Positions 7,255 through 17,125 of a stretch of DNA of 64,000 nt are shown piece by piece (position 1 is the first letter of the stretch; every line of letters starts with the position of its first letter). A program made the position numbers and the translations under genes. Source of the DNA: an uncultured Cellulomonadaceae bacterium. GTDB taxonomy: Bacteria; Actinomycetota; Actinomycetes; Actinomycetales; Cellulomonadaceae. Location: NCBI GenBank assembly GCA_947495165.1, contig CANLXM010000003.1:62001-126000 (forward strand). Direction: 5' to 3'. Under the pieces are notes generated by a model. It ran no database searches, had not been told where the DNA came from, and saw only the letters and a list, made by a program, of their open reading frames with translations.

Positions 7255-8787
7255 GTGGATCTCCTCGTGACCCAGACGCAGCTCGACCAGCCCACGGTGC
7301 GCCGCTGGGCGAGCGCCGCCGTGAGCGCGCTCGAGGAGTCCCGCGTGCGGCTCGACGCCGCGAACGTCTTCCCGGTCGCGGACTCGGACACGGGCACGAA
7401 CCTCCTGCTCACGCTGCGCGGCGGCCTCGCGGAGCTCGACACCGCCCCGGCGTCGGCTCCCCTCGAGGCGCTCGCCCGCGGGGCCCTCGTCTCCGCGCGA
7501 GGCAACTCCGGGATCATCCTCAGCGAGTTCCTCCGGGGGCTTGCCTCCTGCCTCGCGGACCCGACGGCGTCGCTCGCCCCGCGCGCCCTGGCGGACGCGA
7601 TCGTGTGCGGCGCGAGGAGCGCGCACGACGCCGTCGCGACGCCGGTCGAAGGCACGATCCTCACGGCAGCCCGGTCCGCCGGGCAGGCAGCCGCAGCAGC
7701 GGCCGAGCGCGGTGACGTCGCGGCCGTGCTGGAGGCCGCCTGCGCCGGCTCCCGTGGCGCGCTCGTCCGCAGCGCCGAGGAGCTCGCGACGCTCGCGAGC
7801 GCGGGGGTGCTCGACGCCGGTGCCTACGGCTTCACGCTCGTGCTCGAGAGCCTGCGCGGGGCCCTGGACGGCGGGGCGCGCGTCGTCGCGATGCCTGAGC
7901 TCGGCGCCGCGCTGCCCGCGCACGACGACTCTGCGGCGGCGAGGTGCGACGAGGGGGTAGGCGCGCACGGGAGCGACGCGCTGGACGGTGACGTCGAGGT
8001 CATGTTCGTCATGCACGACGACCGCGCCGGTGACCCCGGTGGCGCCCTGCGTGCGGCCCTGAGCGAGATCGGCGGGTCCGTCGTCGTCGTGGGCGGGGAC
8101 GGCACGTGGCAGGCGCACGTGCACACCGACGACCCTGCCGCCGCCGTCGCGGTGGCGCCCGGTGCGACGCTCCGTCAGGTGTGCGTCCGTCACCTCGTCG
8201 CGCAGGTCACGGGCGAGGAGACGCTGCGCGGGGTGGTCGCGGGCGTGGTGAGTCCGGGTCTCCTGCTCGAGGTCGCGCGCACCGGCGCGGTCGTCCTGCA
8301 CCGCACGGACGGCCCGTGGGACGCCGCCGAGATCGCCCGCGTCGTCGAGGACACCGGAGCGGGGCGCGTCGCCGTCCTCGTGCGCCCTGACGCGGTCCCC
8401 GCGGTGGCGCGGGCGCAGGAGGTCCTGGGCGCCGACGTCGTCACGCTCGACGCCGTGACCGTCACCTCGGACCTCGATGTGGTGCTGGCCGTGACGGCCG
8501 CCGTCGAGAGCGGGGTCGCCGTGCCGGCGGCCGCCGACGTCATGCGCGCGGCGCTCGAGCGCTCGTGGACGGCTGCGGCCACGGCTGACGCCGCGGCGCA
8601 GGCCCTCGCGGCAGCGGAGCCCGGCCAGGCGCCCGCGCTCGTCCTCGCGCTGTGGGACCAGGATGCTCCCGACGCGGCCCGCACGCGCACCCAGGCCGCG
8701 GTCCGCGATCGGTGGCCCGCGGCTGAGGTCCTGCACCTGGAGTCGGGCGTCCCCGGCGACGGCGCCACGGTGGGGCTCACGTGGTGA
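7255..8787 (+). CDS. DAK2-domain kinase-like protein (FakA/YloV family)
   Basis: A 510-aa protein of the DhaL/DAK2 family. The N-terminal 200 residues are the DhaL-type nucleotide/Mg-binding domain, with NVFPVADSDTGTNL (canonical NVFPVPDGDTGTN) and ARGNSGIILSEFLRG. The rest resembles the FakA middle and C-terminal domains. In Firmicutes FakA phosphorylates FakB-bound fatty acids. No fakB gene is visible here, so the substrate is an inference. The GTG at 7255 opens the frame, with another GTG at 7267 as alternative. Its stop overlaps the recG start as GTGA, a recurrent fakA-recG pairing. Confidence 0.88.
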   Translation: MDLLVTQTQLDQPTVRRWASAAVSALEESRVRLDAANVFPVADSDTGTNLLLTLRGGLAELDTAPASAPLEALARGALVSARGNSGIILSEFLRGLASCLADPTASLAPRALADAIVCGARSAHDAVATPVEGTILTAARSAGQAAAAAAERGDVAAVLEAACAGSRGALVRSAEELATLASAGVLDAGAYGFTLVLESLRGALDGGARVVAMPELGAALPAHDDSAAARCDEGVGAHGSDALDGDVEVMFVMHDDRAGDPGGALRAALSEIGGSVVVVGGDGTWQAHVHTDDPAAAVAVAPGATLRQVCVRHLVAQVTGEETLRGVVAGVVSPGLLLEVARTGAVVLHRTDGPWDAAEIARVVEDTGAGRVAVLVRPDAVPAVARAQEVLGADVVTLDAVTVTSDLDVVLAVTAAVESGVAVPAAADVMRAALERSWTAAATADAAAQALAAAEPGQAPALVLALWDQDAPDAARTRTQAAVRDRWPAAEVLHLESGVPGDGATVGLTW

Positions 8788-11075
8788 CGCCCGCGCTCCC
8801 CGTGGCACCCGACGCAGGTCCGGGTCCGGGCATGGACGAGCCGCTCAAGCGGATCCTGGGCGCGCGGACTGCGACGTCGCTCGCCAAGCTCGGCCTCGAG
8901 ACGACCGGTGACCTCCTGCGGCACTATCCGCGCCGGTACGCCGAGCCGGGCACGATGACGGACCTGGCGAGCCTCGTCGTCGGCGAGCACGTGACCGTGA
9001 TGGCGCGGGTGGCGAGCGCGACCGTGCGCAGCATGCGCTCGCGGGGCGGCGCCATGATGCAGGCGGTCGTCACCGACGACGTGCACCGGCTCAACCTCAC
9101 GTTCTTCAGCAAGGGTCCGGGCGCCCTGCGCGTCCACGAGGACCGGCTGCGCCCCGGCGCGGTCGGCCTGTTCACCGGGACGGTGGGGGAGTACCGGGGC
9201 GAGCGGCAGCTCACCCACCCCGACTACGTGCTCGTGGGTGCGGACGCCGACGACGAGGCCGCCGCGCTCACGGAGGCGTCGCGCCCCGTACCGATCTACC
9301 CGGCGTCGGCCGCCGTCCCGACGTGGCGCATCCAGCGCGCCGTCCGCACCGTGCTGGACCCGCTGACCGAGGAGCAGGTCCCGGACCCGGTTCCGGCCGA
9401 GATCCTCGCGCGGCACCGGTATCCGTCGCTGCTGCGGGCGCTGCGCCTGGTGCACCTGCCGTTCACGACGTCGGAGGCCCATCAGGGTCTCGCGCGGCTG
9501 CGGTTCGAGGAGGCGCTCGTCCTGCAGGCGGAGCTCGCGCGCCGCCGCGCCCAGGTCGCCGCGCTGCGGACGACGGCCCGTCCCGCGCGCGCCGGCGGGC
9601 TCCTCGAGGCGTTCGACGCGCGGCTGCCGTTCACGCTCACCGCGGGCCAGCAGGAGGTGGGCGAGCAGCTCGCGACGGACCTCGCGCAGAGCCGCCCCAT
9701 GCAGCGGTTGCTCCAGGGCGACGTCGGGTCTGGCAAGACCATCGTGGCGCTGCGCGCGATGCTGCAGGTCGTCGACGCCGGGGGCCAGGCTGCGATCCTC
9801 GCCCCGACCGAGGTGCTCGCCGCCCAGCACCACCGGACCATCCGCGCGCTGCTGGGCCCGCTCGCCGAGGCCGGGACCCTCATGGGCGAGGCCGGCGCCA
9901 CGCGCGTCGCGCTGCTGACCGGATCGCTGGGCGCCCGCGCCCGCAAGGAGGCGCTGCTCGAGGCTGCGAGCGGCCAGGCGGGGATCGTCGTCGGCACCCA
10001 CGCGCTGCTCGGCGAGCACGTGCAGTTCGCCGACCTCGGGCTGATCGTCGTCGACGAGCAGCACCGGTTCGGCGTCGAGCAGCGCGACGCCCTGCGCGGA
10101 CGGGCGCAGACGACACCCCACATGCTCGTCATGACCGCGACGCCCATCCCGCGCACGGTCGCGATGACGCTGTTCGGGGACCTCGAGATCTCCGAGCTCG
10201 CCGGGCTGCCCGACGGCCGCGCCGGCGTCGCCACGCACGTGGTGCCCGCCGGGCGCCCGGCGTGGGTCGGGCGCATCTGGCAGCGCGTGCGCGAGGAGGT
10301 CGATGCCGGGAACCGCGTGTATGTCGTGTGCCCGCGCATCGACAGCGACGACGCCCCGGACGTCCTCGACGACGGCGGCCTCCTGCTCGACGACGACGGC
10401 GCGGGCGCGTCGGGCGGGTCAGGCGCGTCGGACCACGCGGAGGGCGGCCCCGCGCGGCCTCCGCTGAGCGCCGTCACCGAGGTCGCCGAGCAGCTGCGCG
10501 CGATGCCCGACCTCGACGGCGTCCGGATCGGCACGCTGCACGGACGCCTGCCTGCGGCCGAGAAGGACCAGGCCATGGCGGACCTCGCGTCGGGCGCGGC
10601 GCCGGTGCTCGTCGCGACGACGGTCGTCGAGGTCGGCGTCGACGTCCCCGAGGCCACGCTCATGGTCATCCTCGACGCCGACCGCTTCGGCATCTCCCAG
10701 CTGCACCAGCTGCGCGGCCGGGTCGGGCGCGGCTCGCGCCCGGGAACCTGCCTGCTCGTCTCGCACGCGGAGCCCGGCACGGACGCGTTCGAGCGCGTGG
10801 AGCGCCTGGCGTCCACGACCGACGGCTTCGAGCTCGCCCGGCTCGACCTCGAGCTCCGGCGCGAGGGCGACGTCCTCGGCGCGTCGCAGTCGGGGAAGGC
10901 CAGCTCGCTGCGCCTGCTCCGCGTGGTGCGTGACGCCGACCTCATCGCCCGCGCGCGCCAGGACGCCGAGGCCCTCGTCGCCGAGGATCCCGCGCTCGCG
11001 GCCTGGCCGGGGCTCGCCGCCGCGATCGAGGACCGGCTGCGCGACGAGAGCAAGGAGTTCATCGACCGGTCCTGA
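8784..11075 (+). CDS. recG: ATP-dependent DNA helicase RecG
   Basis: Superfamily 2 helicase that remodels stalled forks and Holliday junctions. The 763-aa protein has an N-terminal wedge/OB domain (roughly 1-220), Walker A LLQGDVGSGKT, motif II VVDEQHRFG, motif III TATPIPRT and motif VI LHQLRGRVGRG. Between the two helicase lobes there is an Asp/Gly-rich insertion of about 45 residues (nt 10345-10455), longer than usual and probably a flexible loop. The GTG at 8784 overlaps the upstream stop by 4 nt, indicating translational coupling. Confidence 0.95.
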   Translation: MTPALPVAPDAGPGPGMDEPLKRILGARTATSLAKLGLETTGDLLRHYPRRYAEPGTMTDLASLVVGEHVTVMARVASATVRSMRSRGGAMMQAVVTDDVHRLNLTFFSKGPGALRVHEDRLRPGAVGLFTGTVGEYRGERQLTHPDYVLVGADADDEAAALTEASRPVPIYPASAAVPTWRIQRAVRTVLDPLTEEQVPDPVPAEILARHRYPSLLRALRLVHLPFTTSEAHQGLARLRFEEALVLQAELARRRAQVAALRTTARPARAGGLLEAFDARLPFTLTAGQQEVGEQLATDLAQSRPMQRLLQGDVGSGKTIVALRAMLQVVDAGGQAAILAPTEVLAAQHHRTIRALLGPLAEAGTLMGEAGATRVALLTGSLGARARKEALLEAASGQAGIVVGTHALLGEHVQFADLGLIVVDEQHRFGVEQRDALRGRAQTTPHMLVMTATPIPRTVAMTLFGDLEISELAGLPDGRAGVATHVVPAGRPAWVGRIWQRVREEVDAGNRVYVVCPRIDSDDAPDVLDDGGLLLDDDGAGASGGSGASDHAEGGPARPPLSAVTEVAEQLRAMPDLDGVRIGTLHGRLPAAEKDQAMADLASGAAPVLVATTVVEVGVDVPEATLMVILDADRFGISQLHQLRGRVGRGSRPGTCLLVSHAEPGTDAFERVERLASTTDGFELARLDLELRREGDVLGASQSGKASSLRLLRVVRDADLIARARQDAEALVAEDPALAAWPGLAAAIEDRLRDESKEFIDRS

Positions 11076-11100
11076 GCGCCCACGCCGCTAGGCTGGCCAC

Positions 11101-11670
11101 GTGACCAGGATCGTTGCCGGGACCGCCGGCGGGCGCACGCTCGCCGTGCCGCCGCGCGGGACGCGCCCCACGAGCGAGCGGGTGCGCGAGGCGATCTTCT
11201 CCCGGCTCGACCACTACGACGTCGTCCAGGGCGCCGTCGTCCTCGACCTGTTCGCGGGGTCGGGCGCGCTCGGGCTCGAGGCCGCGAGCCGGGGGGCGTC
11301 AGCCGTGACCCTCGTGGACACCGCCCGCGGCGCGGCCGAGGTCTGCCGGCGCAACGTCGAGTCGCTCGGCGTGAGCGGCGTCCGCGTCGTCACCGACCGC
11401 GCCGAGCGGTTCGTCGCGCCCCTTCCGCTCGTGCCGTGGGACCTGGTGTTCATCGACCCGCCGTACGACCTCCCCGAGGTCGCCGTCGACGGGCTGCTGG
11501 CGGCGCTCGCGGAGCCCGGGGCTGTCGCCGACGGCGCCGTCGTCGTCGTCGAACGATCGAAGCGCAGCACCCCGCCCACCCTGCCGGTCGGCTGGGAGAC
11601 GCTCGCGCACAAGGACTACGGCGAGACGAGCGTCTGGTACGTCGGCCCGGAGCTCGACGAGCCCGCCTGA
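11101..11670 (+). CDS. rsmD: 16S rRNA (guanine(966)-N2)-methyltransferase
   Basis: SAM-dependent methyltransferase modifying 16S rRNA, 189 aa. It contains the RPTSERVREAIFSRL opening, the SAM-binding VLDLFAGSGALGLEA motif and the catalytic FIDPPYD motif. The GTG at 11101 lies 6 nt after TAGGCT with no Shine-Dalgarno, so it is likely leaderless and separately transcribed from recG (25-nt gap). The rsmD-coaD order is widely conserved. Confidence 0.94.
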   Translation: MTRIVAGTAGGRTLAVPPRGTRPTSERVREAIFSRLDHYDVVQGAVVLDLFAGSGALGLEAASRGASAVTLVDTARGAAEVCRRNVESLGVSGVRVVTDRAERFVAPLPLVPWDLVFIDPPYDLPEVAVDGLLAALAEPGAVADGAVVVVERSKRSTPPTLPVGWETLAHKDYGETSVWYVGPELDEPA

Positions 11671-11706
11671 CCCGCGCCCCGGCGTGCGGTGGACTACCGT
11701 GAGGAC

Positions 11707-12210
11707 GTGAGCCTCGCCGTCTTCCCGGGATCGTTCGACCCCTTCACGCTCGGACACCTCGACGTCACACGACGCGCGGCCCGGCTCTTCGCGTCGGTGG
11801 TGATCGGCGTCGCCGTGAACTCCTCGAAGAAGCCGCTGCTCGACGTAGATGCGCGGCTCGAGCTCGCCCGCGCTGCCACCGCCGAGCTGCCCAACGTCCG
11901 GGTGGAACCCGTGCCCGGCCTGCTGGTCGACTTCTGCCGCGAGGCGGGCGCCGTCGCGATCGTCAAGGGTCTGCGCGGCGGAGCCGACTTCGACGCCGAG
12001 ACGCCCATGGCGCTCATGAACAGGCACCTCACGGGCGTCGAGACCGTCTACGTGATCGGCGACCCCGCCCTCGCGCACGTCGCGTCGTCCCTGGTCAAGG
12101 ACGTCGCCCGGTTCGGCGGCACGATCGACGACCTCGTCCCGGCCGGCGTGGCCGACCGGGTCCACGCGGCGCTGACCGCCGCCCCCACGCAAGGAGGAGC
12201 ACCCCGATGA
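11707..12210 (+). CDS. coaD: Phosphopantetheine adenylyltransferase
   Basis: Transfers AMP from ATP to 4'-phosphopantetheine, the penultimate step of CoA synthesis. The 167-aa protein has GSFDPFTLGHLDV (nucleotidyltransferase TxGH motif), NSSKKPLL, IVKGLRGGADFDAE and the C-terminal SSLVKDVARFGG. The frame opens at 11689, but the GTG at 11707 begins the conserved protein and follows TACCGT by 6 nt, so it is the preferred, leaderless start. Its stop overlaps the next gene's ATG by 4 nt. Confidence 0.95.
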   Translation: MSLAVFPGSFDPFTLGHLDVTRRAARLFASVVIGVAVNSSKKPLLDVDARLELARAATAELPNVRVEPVPGLLVDFCREAGAVAIVKGLRGGADFDAETPMALMNRHLTGVETVYVIGDPALAHVASSLVKDVARFGGTIDDLVPAGVADRVHAALTAAPTQGGAPR

Positions 12211-12695
12211 GCCACCCCCACCAGCCCGAGCACGCGACGCTCCCCGCGCTGCTCGACGCGCTCGACGACGTGATCGTGCGCGCGCGGCCCATGCCGATGT
12301 CCGCGTCCGTGCTCGTGAACAAGCCCGAGGCGCTCGAGCTGATCGACCAGCTGCGTGAGGCGATGCCGGCCCAGCTGTCCCAGGCCGACGAGTACCTCAC
12401 CGACGCCGACCAGCGGCTCGCCGACGCCGAGGCGCAGGCCGAGCAGATCATCGCCCAGGCCCGGGAGCGCGCCGCGCAGCTGGTCGCCGCCGAGCAGATC
12501 GTGCGCCAGGCCGAGGCCCGCGCCCGCGAGATCGTCCAGCAGGGGCAGCGCGAGGCCGACGAGCTGCGCTCCGAGGCCGACGACTACTGCGACCGCCGGC
12601 TCGCCGAGTTCGAGATCGACCTGGGCAAGGTCGTCGCGCAGGTGCAGGCCGGGCGGGCCAAGCTCGCCGACCGGCTGGCCGAGCGCGACGACTGA
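12207..12695 (+). CDS. sepIVA: DivIVA-like coiled-coil protein, SepIVA homologue
   Basis: A 162-aa cytoplasmic protein. Residues 1-60 are a short head (DVIVRARPMPMSASVLVNKPE) and the remainder is an Ala/Glu/Gln/Arg-rich coiled coil. Position between coaD and DUF177-rnc matches Mycobacterium Rv2927c, known as SepIVA, a septum-associated DivIVA-like protein needed for division and envelope growth. Annotation pipelines often call such proteins ATP synthase subunit B-like because of the coiled coil. It overlaps coaD by 4 nt. The family match is by context and composition, so the function is inferred. Confidence 0.7.
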   Translation: MSHPHQPEHATLPALLDALDDVIVRARPMPMSASVLVNKPEALELIDQLREAMPAQLSQADEYLTDADQRLADAEAQAEQIIAQARERAAQLVAAEQIVRQAEARAREIVQQGQREADELRSEADDYCDRRLAEFEIDLGKVVAQVQAGRAKLADRLAERDD

Positions 12696-12801
12696 GCCGG
12701 GGCCCGCGGCTGCGGCCCGAGCCGCGCGACGTGTCGGGCGCCCGCCGTACCATGGGACGTCGTGCGGCCACCGCCGCACCCGATGGAAGGTGTGACCTGC
12801 G

Positions 12802-13398
12802 TTGAAGAATGAAGACCAGCGCGTCCTCGACCCGCGCGAGCCGCTGGTCGTCGACGTGCACGACCTCTCCCGCCGCCCCGGCTCCATGCGCGAGCTCGAC
12901 CTCGACGTCGCCGCCCCGGCGGACCTCGGCACGGTCGTCATCGGCGTGCCGCAGGGGTCGCCGCTCGAGCTCGACCTGCGCCTCGAGTCGGTGATGGAGG
13001 GCGTCCTCGTCTCCGGCAATGTCCACGCCGAGCTTGCGGGCGAGTGCGCGCGCTGCCTCGAGCCCGTCACGGACGAGCTCGACGTCACGCTCACCGAGCT
13101 GTACGTCTACCCCGAGCGCGCGAAGTCCGCGCAGGAGGTCGGCGATGACGAGGAGGCCGAGGAGGTCCACGAGCTCGTGGGCGAGCTGCTCGACCTCGAG
13201 CCCGCGCTGCGCGACACGATCGTGATGGCGCTGCCGTTCCGGCCGCTGTGCACCCCGGACTGCCAGGGGCTGTGCTCGGAGTGCGGCGTGCGCCTGAGCG
13301 ACCCGGGCAACGAGGACCACCACCACGAGATCCTCGACCCGCGCTGGAACGCGCTCAAGGCACTGACCGGCGAGGAGTCGCCGGAGCAGGAGTCGTGA
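12802..13398 (+). CDS. DUF177 (YceD) family protein
   Basis: A 198-aa protein of the YceD/DUF177 family, associated with 23S rRNA accumulation and ribosome assembly in other bacteria and plants. It shows the core [14 protein letters not shown] segment, an acidic middle, and a C-terminal [13 protein letters not shown] cluster that could bind zinc. The start is the TTG at 12802, with GGAAGG 12 nt upstream. The GTGA overlap with rnc couples translation. In many genomes rpmF lies between these two genes; here there is no room for it. Confidence 0.88.
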   Translation: MKNEDQRVLDPREPLVVDVHDLSRRPGSMRELDLDVAAPADLGTVVIGVPQGSPLELDLRLESVMEGVLVSGNVHAELAGECARCLEPVTDELDVTLTELYVYPERAKSAQEVGDDEEAEEVHELVGELLDLEPALRDTIVMALPFRPLCTPDCQGLCSECGVRLSDPGNEDHHHEILDPRWNALKALTGEESPEQES

Positions 13399-14090
13399 CG
13401 CAGCCCGCTGAGCTCCTCGAGACCCTCGGCGTCGACCTCGACCCGGAGACGCTCGTCCTGGCCCTGACGCACCGCAGCTTCGCGCACGAGGCCGGCGGCA
13501 TCCCGACCAACGAGCGCCTGGAGTTCCTGGGCGACGCCGTGCTCGGCGTGATCGTCACCGAGGCGCTCTACCGGCGCCATCCGGAGCTGCCCGAGGGGGA
13601 GCTCGCGAAGATGCGCTCGGCCACGGTCTCCCAGCGCGCGCTCTCGGAGGTCGCGCGCACCCTGGGTCTGGGGCAGTACATCCTGCTCGGCAAGGGGGAG
13701 CTGCGCACCGGCGGTGCGGACAAGGACTCGATCCTGTCGGACACCGTCGAGGCGCTGATCGGCGCGGTCTACCTGAGCCACGGCCTCGAGCGGACCCGGG
13801 ACCTCGTGCACAGCCTGGTCGACCCGCTGCTGTCCAACGCTGCGGACCTGGGCGCCGGTCTCGACTGGAAGACGAGCCTCCAGGAGGCCTCGACGGCCGG
13901 CGGCCTCGGCGTGCCGGTGTACGCGAGCCAGGGCGAGGGTCCGGACCACGCGCGGCACTTCACCGCGCAGGTGCTCCTCGACGGCGTCGTGCGCGGCACG
14001 GGGACGGGCACCGCGAAGAAGCACGCGGAGCAGCAGGCGGCCAAGGCTGCCTACGCCTGGGTCAGGGACGCGGGTGCCGGAGCTTCCTGA
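13395..14090 (+). CDS. rnc: Ribonuclease III
   Basis: Double-strand-specific endoribonuclease for rRNA and mRNA processing, 231 aa. The signature [13 protein letters not shown] and the second metal-binding region ([12 protein letters not shown]) mark the catalytic domain. The C-terminal 70 residues are the dsRNA-binding domain ending in [15 protein letters not shown]. The GTG at 13395 overlaps the DUF177 stop. Its 3' end overlaps mutM by 17 nt. Confidence 0.95.
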   Translation: MTQPAELLETLGVDLDPETLVLALTHRSFAHEAGGIPTNERLEFLGDAVLGVIVTEALYRRHPELPEGELAKMRSATVSQRALSEVARTLGLGQYILLGKGELRTGGADKDSILSDTVEALIGAVYLSHGLERTRDLVHSLVDPLLSNAADLGAGLDWKTSLQEASTAGGLGVPVYASQGEGPDHARHFTAQVLLDGVVRGTGTGTAKKHAEQQAAKAAYAWVRDAGAGAS

Positions 14091-15018
14091 GGTCGAGACC
14101 GTCCGTGACGGCCTCGCCCGGCACGTCCTCGGGGCCCGCGTCGCTGACGTCACGGTGCTGCGCGACTACAGCGTGCGCCGCCACGAGGGCGGTCCGGTGG
14201 ACTTCGCCGCCCGCCTGCGCGGCGCCGTCCTGGTCGCTGCGGCGCGCCGCGGCAAGTACCTGTGGCTCGAGCTCGACCACCCGGGGGAGGCGCTGCTGGC
14301 CCACCTCGGGATGAGCGGGCAGCTCCTCGTCTCCGACCCCGCGGCGGACCCCGGGACGCCGGACCACCGGCACCTGCGCGTGCGCCTCGACCTCGTCATG
14401 CCCGACGGCGCCCCGCGTCGCCTGGACTTCGTCGACCAGCGGACCTTCGGTTACCTCGCCGTCGTCGGCACCGTGCCCACGCCCGACGGCGCCCCGGGCG
14501 GGTCCGGCTCGCTGCGCGCAGAGGTGCCCGACGGCGTCGCGCACGTGGGGCGGGACCTCCTCGACCCGGCGCTCGACGTCGACGCCGTGGTGCGGGCCGT
14601 CCGGTCGCGGCGCAGCGGGATCAAGCGCGCGCTGCTCGACCAGACGCTGACGTCGGGCGTCGGGAACATCTACGCCGACGAGGCGCTGTGGCGGGCGCAG
14701 GTGCACTACGACCGGCGCTGCGACGCCCTGCGGCCGGTCCAGGTGCGGGCCGTGCTCGACGCCGCGCGGACGGTCATGACCGAGGCGCTCGCCGTCGGCG
14801 GGACGAGCTTCGACGCGCTCTACGTCAACGTGAACGGCGAGTCCGGGTACTTCGCGCGTGGCCTGAACGCCTACGGGCGCGCGGGGCAGCCGTGCGCGCG
14901 CTGCGGCACCGAGATCGTGCGCGAGGTGTTCATGAACCGGTCGTCGTACCTGTGCCCGGTGTGCCAGCCGCGTCCGCGTGCGCGGCGCTCCCCGCGGGCC
15001 GGGACCGCCGCCGGTTAG
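14074..15018 (+). CDS. mutM: Formamidopyrimidine-DNA glycosylase
   Basis: Removes oxidised purines such as 8-oxoguanine from DNA. The 314-aa protein begins with [13 protein letters not shown], whose Pro2 is the catalytic nucleophile after Met removal and Glu3 is catalytic. [17 protein letters not shown] is the helix-two-turn-helix. The C-terminal zinc finger is CARCGTEI...LCPVC. The GTG start at 14074 lies inside rnc (17-nt overlap) and is fixed by the required Pro2. Its stop overlaps the -10 hexamer of the next gene. Confidence 0.96.
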   Translation: MPELPEVETVRDGLARHVLGARVADVTVLRDYSVRRHEGGPVDFAARLRGAVLVAAARRGKYLWLELDHPGEALLAHLGMSGQLLVSDPAADPGTPDHRHLRVRLDLVMPDGAPRRLDFVDQRTFGYLAVVGTVPTPDGAPGGSGSLRAEVPDGVAHVGRDLLDPALDVDAVVRAVRSRRSGIKRALLDQTLTSGVGNIYADEALWRAQVHYDRRCDALRPVQVRAVLDAARTVMTEALAVGGTSFDALYVNVNGESGYFARGLNAYGRAGQPCARCGTEIVREVFMNRSSYLCPVCQPRPRARRSPRAGTAAG

Positions 15019-15028
15019 CATGAGCCTC

Positions 15029-15691
15029 ATGCGTGCGACGACTGAGAGCTCTGGGCCCATCACCGTCATGATCGTCGACGACCACGAGGTCGTCCGGCGG
15101 GGGATCGCGGAGGTGGTCGACCGGTCCGAGAACCTGAACGTCGTCGCCGAGGCCGGTTCAGTGGCGGAAGGCCTGCGCCGTGCCGCGCTCGTCCAGCCCC
15201 AGGTGATCCTCGTCGACCTGCAGCTGCCCGACGGCACCGGCATCGACCTCATCCGTCAGCTCAAGGCTGCGGGAGCGACCAGCCGCCCGATCATCCTCAC
15301 GTCGTTCGACGACGACCGTGCGCTCGCCGAGGCGCTCGACGCCGGCGCGGCCGCGTACCTGCTCAAGAGCGTGCGCGGCGCGGAGATCTCCGACGTCATC
15401 CACGCCGTCGCCGCGGGCCGCGTGCTGCTCGACGAGCGCACCGTCACCCGCCGCCGCGCCGAGCACGAGGACCCCACCGCGGACCTCACGCCGAGCGAGC
15501 TGCGCGTTGTGGACCTCATCGCCGAAGGTCTGTCCAACCGCGAGATCGCCGAGCGTCTGAGCGTCGCCGAGAAGACGGTCAAGAACCACATCACGTCGCT
15601 GCTCGCCAAGATGGGCCTGCAGCGCCGGACCCAGGTGGCCGCGTGGGCCGCCGGCCGCAAGAACCGCGAGTGGTCGAGCGAGGGCCGCTGA
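15029..15691 (+). CDS. NarL/DevR-family response regulator
   Basis: A 220-aa transcription factor. Residues 10-125 form a receiver domain with the acidic pair in MIVDDHE, phospho-acceptor Asp63 in ILVDLQLPDG, and the conserved Lys113 in YLLKS. The C-terminal LuxR-type HTH contains LTPSELRVVDLIAEGLSNREIAERL and KTVKNHI. The ATG at 15029 lies 7 nt after TAGCAT, which overlaps the mutM stop, so a leaderless start is preferred. The likely partner is the DevS-like kinase at 17194-18927, separated by the peptidase gene. DosR-like boxes at the cydA promoter suggest a target. Confidence 0.88.
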   Translation: MRATTESSGPITVMIVDDHEVVRRGIAEVVDRSENLNVVAEAGSVAEGLRRAALVQPQVILVDLQLPDGTGIDLIRQLKAAGATSRPIILTSFDDDRALAEALDAGAAAYLLKSVRGAEISDVIHAVAAGRVLLDERTVTRRRAEHEDPTADLTPSELRVVDLIAEGLSNREIAERLSVAEKTVKNHITSLLAKMGLQRRTQVAAWAAGRKNREWSSEGR

Positions 15692-15693
15692 GC

Positions 15694-17070
15694 ATGACCG
15701 AGACCACCACCGCCCCGCTCGCCCAGGCCGTCGCCGGCCTCATGGAGCAGGGGCTGCGCGAGCTTGCCGACCTGGTCGCGATCCCGTCGATCGCCGACCC
15801 CGGCCAGGTGCCGCCCGAGCGCTGCGTCGAGGCCGCGACGTGGGTGCGCGACGCGTTCCGCGACGCAGGCGTGCCCGACACCGAGCTCGTCGAGACCCCC
15901 GACGGCACGTACGCCGTGATCGGCCACCGTCCCGGCCCTGAGGGCGCGCCGACGGTCCTGCTGTACGCGCACTACGACGTCCAGCCCCCGCTCGACGAGG
16001 CCGCCTGGACGACCCCGCCGTTCGCGCTCACCGAGCGTGACGGCCGCCTCTACGGGCGCGGCGCCGCGGACTGCAAGGGCAACATCATCGCCCACCTCAC
16101 GGCGCTGCGGGCCTTGCGGGAGGTCGCTGGGAGCGACGGCTTCCCGGTCGGCATCCGCGTGGTCATCGAGGGCTCCGAGGAGCAGGGCACCGGCGGGCTC
16201 GAGCACTACCTGCTCGCCCACCCGGACGAGCTCCCTGCCGACGTGATCCTCGTGGCCGACGCCGGCAACGTGGCCCTCGGCCAGCCGACCCTCACGGTCT
16301 CGCTGCGCGGCTCGGCAGACGTCGAGGTCGAGGTCGCGACCCTGCGCGGTGCGGTGCACTCGGGCCAGTACGGCGGCGCGGCACCCGACCCGGTCGCGGC
16401 GCTCATCGCGATGCTCGCGTCCCTGCGCGGCCCCGACGGCGTCCTGACGATCGACGGCCTGGACGCGACCGGCACCTGGGACGGGATCGACTACGACGCG
16501 GACACCTTCCGAACGGACGCCGGGCTGCTCGACGGCGTCGAGATCACCGGCTCGGCGCGCGTCAGCGACGCGCTCTGGGCGCGCCCGGCCCTGACGGTCA
16601 CGGGCTTCGACGTGCCCAACGTCGTCGGCGCCGTCAACGCGGTGCAGCCGCGCGCCGCGGCCCGGCTGAACCTGCGCGTGCCCCCAGGCATGGACTCCGG
16701 CGAGGTGCAGGACCTGCTCGTCGCCCACCTCGAGGCGCACGTGCCGTGGGGCGCGCACCTGACGATCACGCGCGACACCCCTGGCGGACCGTTCCGCGCC
16801 CGCACCGACGGTCCCGCGTTCGCCGTGCTGAGCCAGGCGCTGGCCGACGCGTTCGCCGCCGACGTCACCGTGACGAGCGGCCAGGGCGGCTCGATCCCGC
16901 TGTGCAACGTGTTCCAGCAGGTCAACCCGGACGCCGAGATCGTGCTCATGGGGGCGGAGGAGCCGGCGTCGAACATCCACGCGCCCAACGAGAGTGTGCA
17001 CCCGGCGGAGATCGAGCGCCTCGCGGTCGGCGAGGCCCTCTTCCTCCAGCGCCTGGGCGCCCAGGCCTGA
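15694..17070 (+). CDS. M20 family metallopeptidase (dipeptidase)
   Basis: A 458-aa zinc-dependent peptidase of the M20/ArgE-DapE-dipeptidase group, predicted cytoplasmic. The metal/catalytic motifs are LLYAHYDVQPP (His and Asp near residue 92), GRGAADCKGN (Asp near 126) and EGSEEQGTGG (catalytic and metal-binding Glu pair near 162). The dimerisation domain occupies the middle. The ATG at 15694 is 2 nt after the regulator stop, so the two genes are probably co-transcribed. Substrate unknown. Confidence 0.9.
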   Translation: MTETTTAPLAQAVAGLMEQGLRELADLVAIPSIADPGQVPPERCVEAATWVRDAFRDAGVPDTELVETPDGTYAVIGHRPGPEGAPTVLLYAHYDVQPPLDEAAWTTPPFALTERDGRLYGRGAADCKGNIIAHLTALRALREVAGSDGFPVGIRVVIEGSEEQGTGGLEHYLLAHPDELPADVILVADAGNVALGQPTLTVSLRGSADVEVEVATLRGAVHSGQYGGAAPDPVAALIAMLASLRGPDGVLTIDGLDATGTWDGIDYDADTFRTDAGLLDGVEITGSARVSDALWARPALTVTGFDVPNVVGAVNAVQPRAAARLNLRVPPGMDSGEVQDLLVAHLEAHVPWGAHLTITRDTPGGPFRARTDGPAFAVLSQALADAFAADVTVTSGQGGSIPLCNVFQQVNPDAEIVLMGAEEPASNIHAPNESVHPAEIERLAVGEALFLQRLGAQA

Positions 17071-17125
17071 CGCCCCGCCGGCCGCCGACGCCGCGCCGGC
17101 TGCCGCCGCCGACGCCGCGCCCGAC

